This document shows, piece by piece, positions 63,881 to 64,000 of a DNA stretch of 64,000 bases. Position numbers and translations under genes: made by a program. Under the pieces are notes generated by a model. It saw nothing but the letters and a program-made list of their open reading frames with translations. It did not search any database and had not been told where the DNA came from. The number at the start of each line of letters is the position of its first letter. The stretch's first letter is position 1. This DNA comes from Blattamonas nauphoetae (taxonomy: Eukaryota > Preaxostyla > Oxymonadida): NCBI GenBank assembly GCA_033064195.1, contig JARBJD010000097.1, forward strand, positions 169,203-233,202. Reading direction: 5' to 3'.

Positions 63881-64000
63881 TTAATCATCCAGCTCTTCAT
63901 TTCCACTTTCACTCCACTTCAGCTTCTCCCATTTCTTCTGCAACTGGAGCAAATCTAGTATAGTTTGGCATTTGAGATTGATATCCGCCAATAGTTCTTG
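63881..64000 (-). CDS. partial gene at right edge, coiled-coil C-terminus
   Basis: The last 39 residues of a leftward gene whose start is outside the window: ELLADINLKCQTILDLLQLQ, then KKWEKLKWSESGNEELDD and TAA. Heptad-like leucines suggest a coiled coil. It ends just before the T/A motif of the 63852 gene, so spacing is tight, as in the rest of the virus-like region. Confidence 0.45.
   Translation of the reverse strand, partial: QELLADINLKCQTILDLLQLQKKWEKLKWSESGNEELDD

Larger units (their letters stand above)
53892..64000. mobile_element. virus-like fossil region (capsid-bearing element), runs off the right edge
   Basis: At least 10 kb of AT-rich DNA whose genes differ from the flanking host genes: single-exon, tightly spaced, mostly leftward, and most of them preceded by the same T/A-rich motif ending TATAAATG or similar. 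Parts: a repeat-domain protein (53892), a 136-residue protein (57034), one whole (59216-60601) and one broken (60649-62517) capsid-like gene, a detached capsid-like C-terminus (57073-57345), and three or four small structural-like proteins (62574-63852). Family by inference: a Polinton or Polinton-like virus relative; other capsid-bearing DNA elements are possible. No polymerase, integrase or packaging ATPase is visible in the window. Broken overall, with roughly four to six breaks. A foldback element inserted later at 57405-58840. Confidence 0.55.

Overview
The window looks like nuclear DNA of an anaerobic protist, most probably an oxymonad-type metamonad close to Blattamonas. The evidence is indirect: genes with several very short GT-AG introns (about 30-100 nt), closely packed genes on both strands, a multicopy coiled-coil/SPRY family of a kind I associate with such genomes, parallel beta-helix surface proteins, and heavy loading with mobile elements. 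All three stop codons end apparently intact genes (TAA, TAG and TGA), so the standard code is the simplest reading.

Layout. 1-0.4 kb holds the broken 3' end of a protein kinase. 1.05-5.63 kb is a DIRS-type tyrosine-recombinase retroelement with both inverted ends and the internal complementary region. 7.3-10.0 kb is a long-chain acyl-CoA synthetase with an odd acidic tail. 10.8-14.0 and 24.6-27.9 kb are two paralogous large helical-repeat-like proteins. Four copies of a six-exon coiled-coil plus SPRY-like family lie at 15.6-17.6, 21.8-24.0, 30.4-32.6 and 40.5-42.7 kb. Two of them sit head to head with a beta-helix pseudogene (17.8-21.6 and 42.9-44.2 kb), so a block of about 4 kb has been duplicated in inverted orientation. 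In between lie a separate SPRY gene, a PHD-like zinc-finger gene, a C2H2 zinc-finger gene cut by a TA-flanked transposon that carries a second palindromic transposon inside it, and an intact beta-helix membrane protein at 38.2-40.0 kb.

44.2-53.0 kb is a graveyard of unidentified elements with terminal inverted repeats. They enclose reading frames that stay in frame for hundreds of codons but are peppered with stops, most of them one C-to-T step from Gln or Arg codons.

53.9-64.0 kb (running off the right edge) is a virus-like fossil. It has one whole and one broken capsid-like gene, small hydrophobic structural-like proteins, and a recurring T/A-rich motif just before the start codons. A foldback element of about 1.4 kb sits inside it. 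Its two arms each carry a minisatellite and an identical tRNA-like Pol III unit.

The most unusual points are the tRNA-like genes carried in the palindrome, the start-proximal motif shared by the virus-like genes, and the SPRY family, which combines invariant blocks with sharply variable patches.
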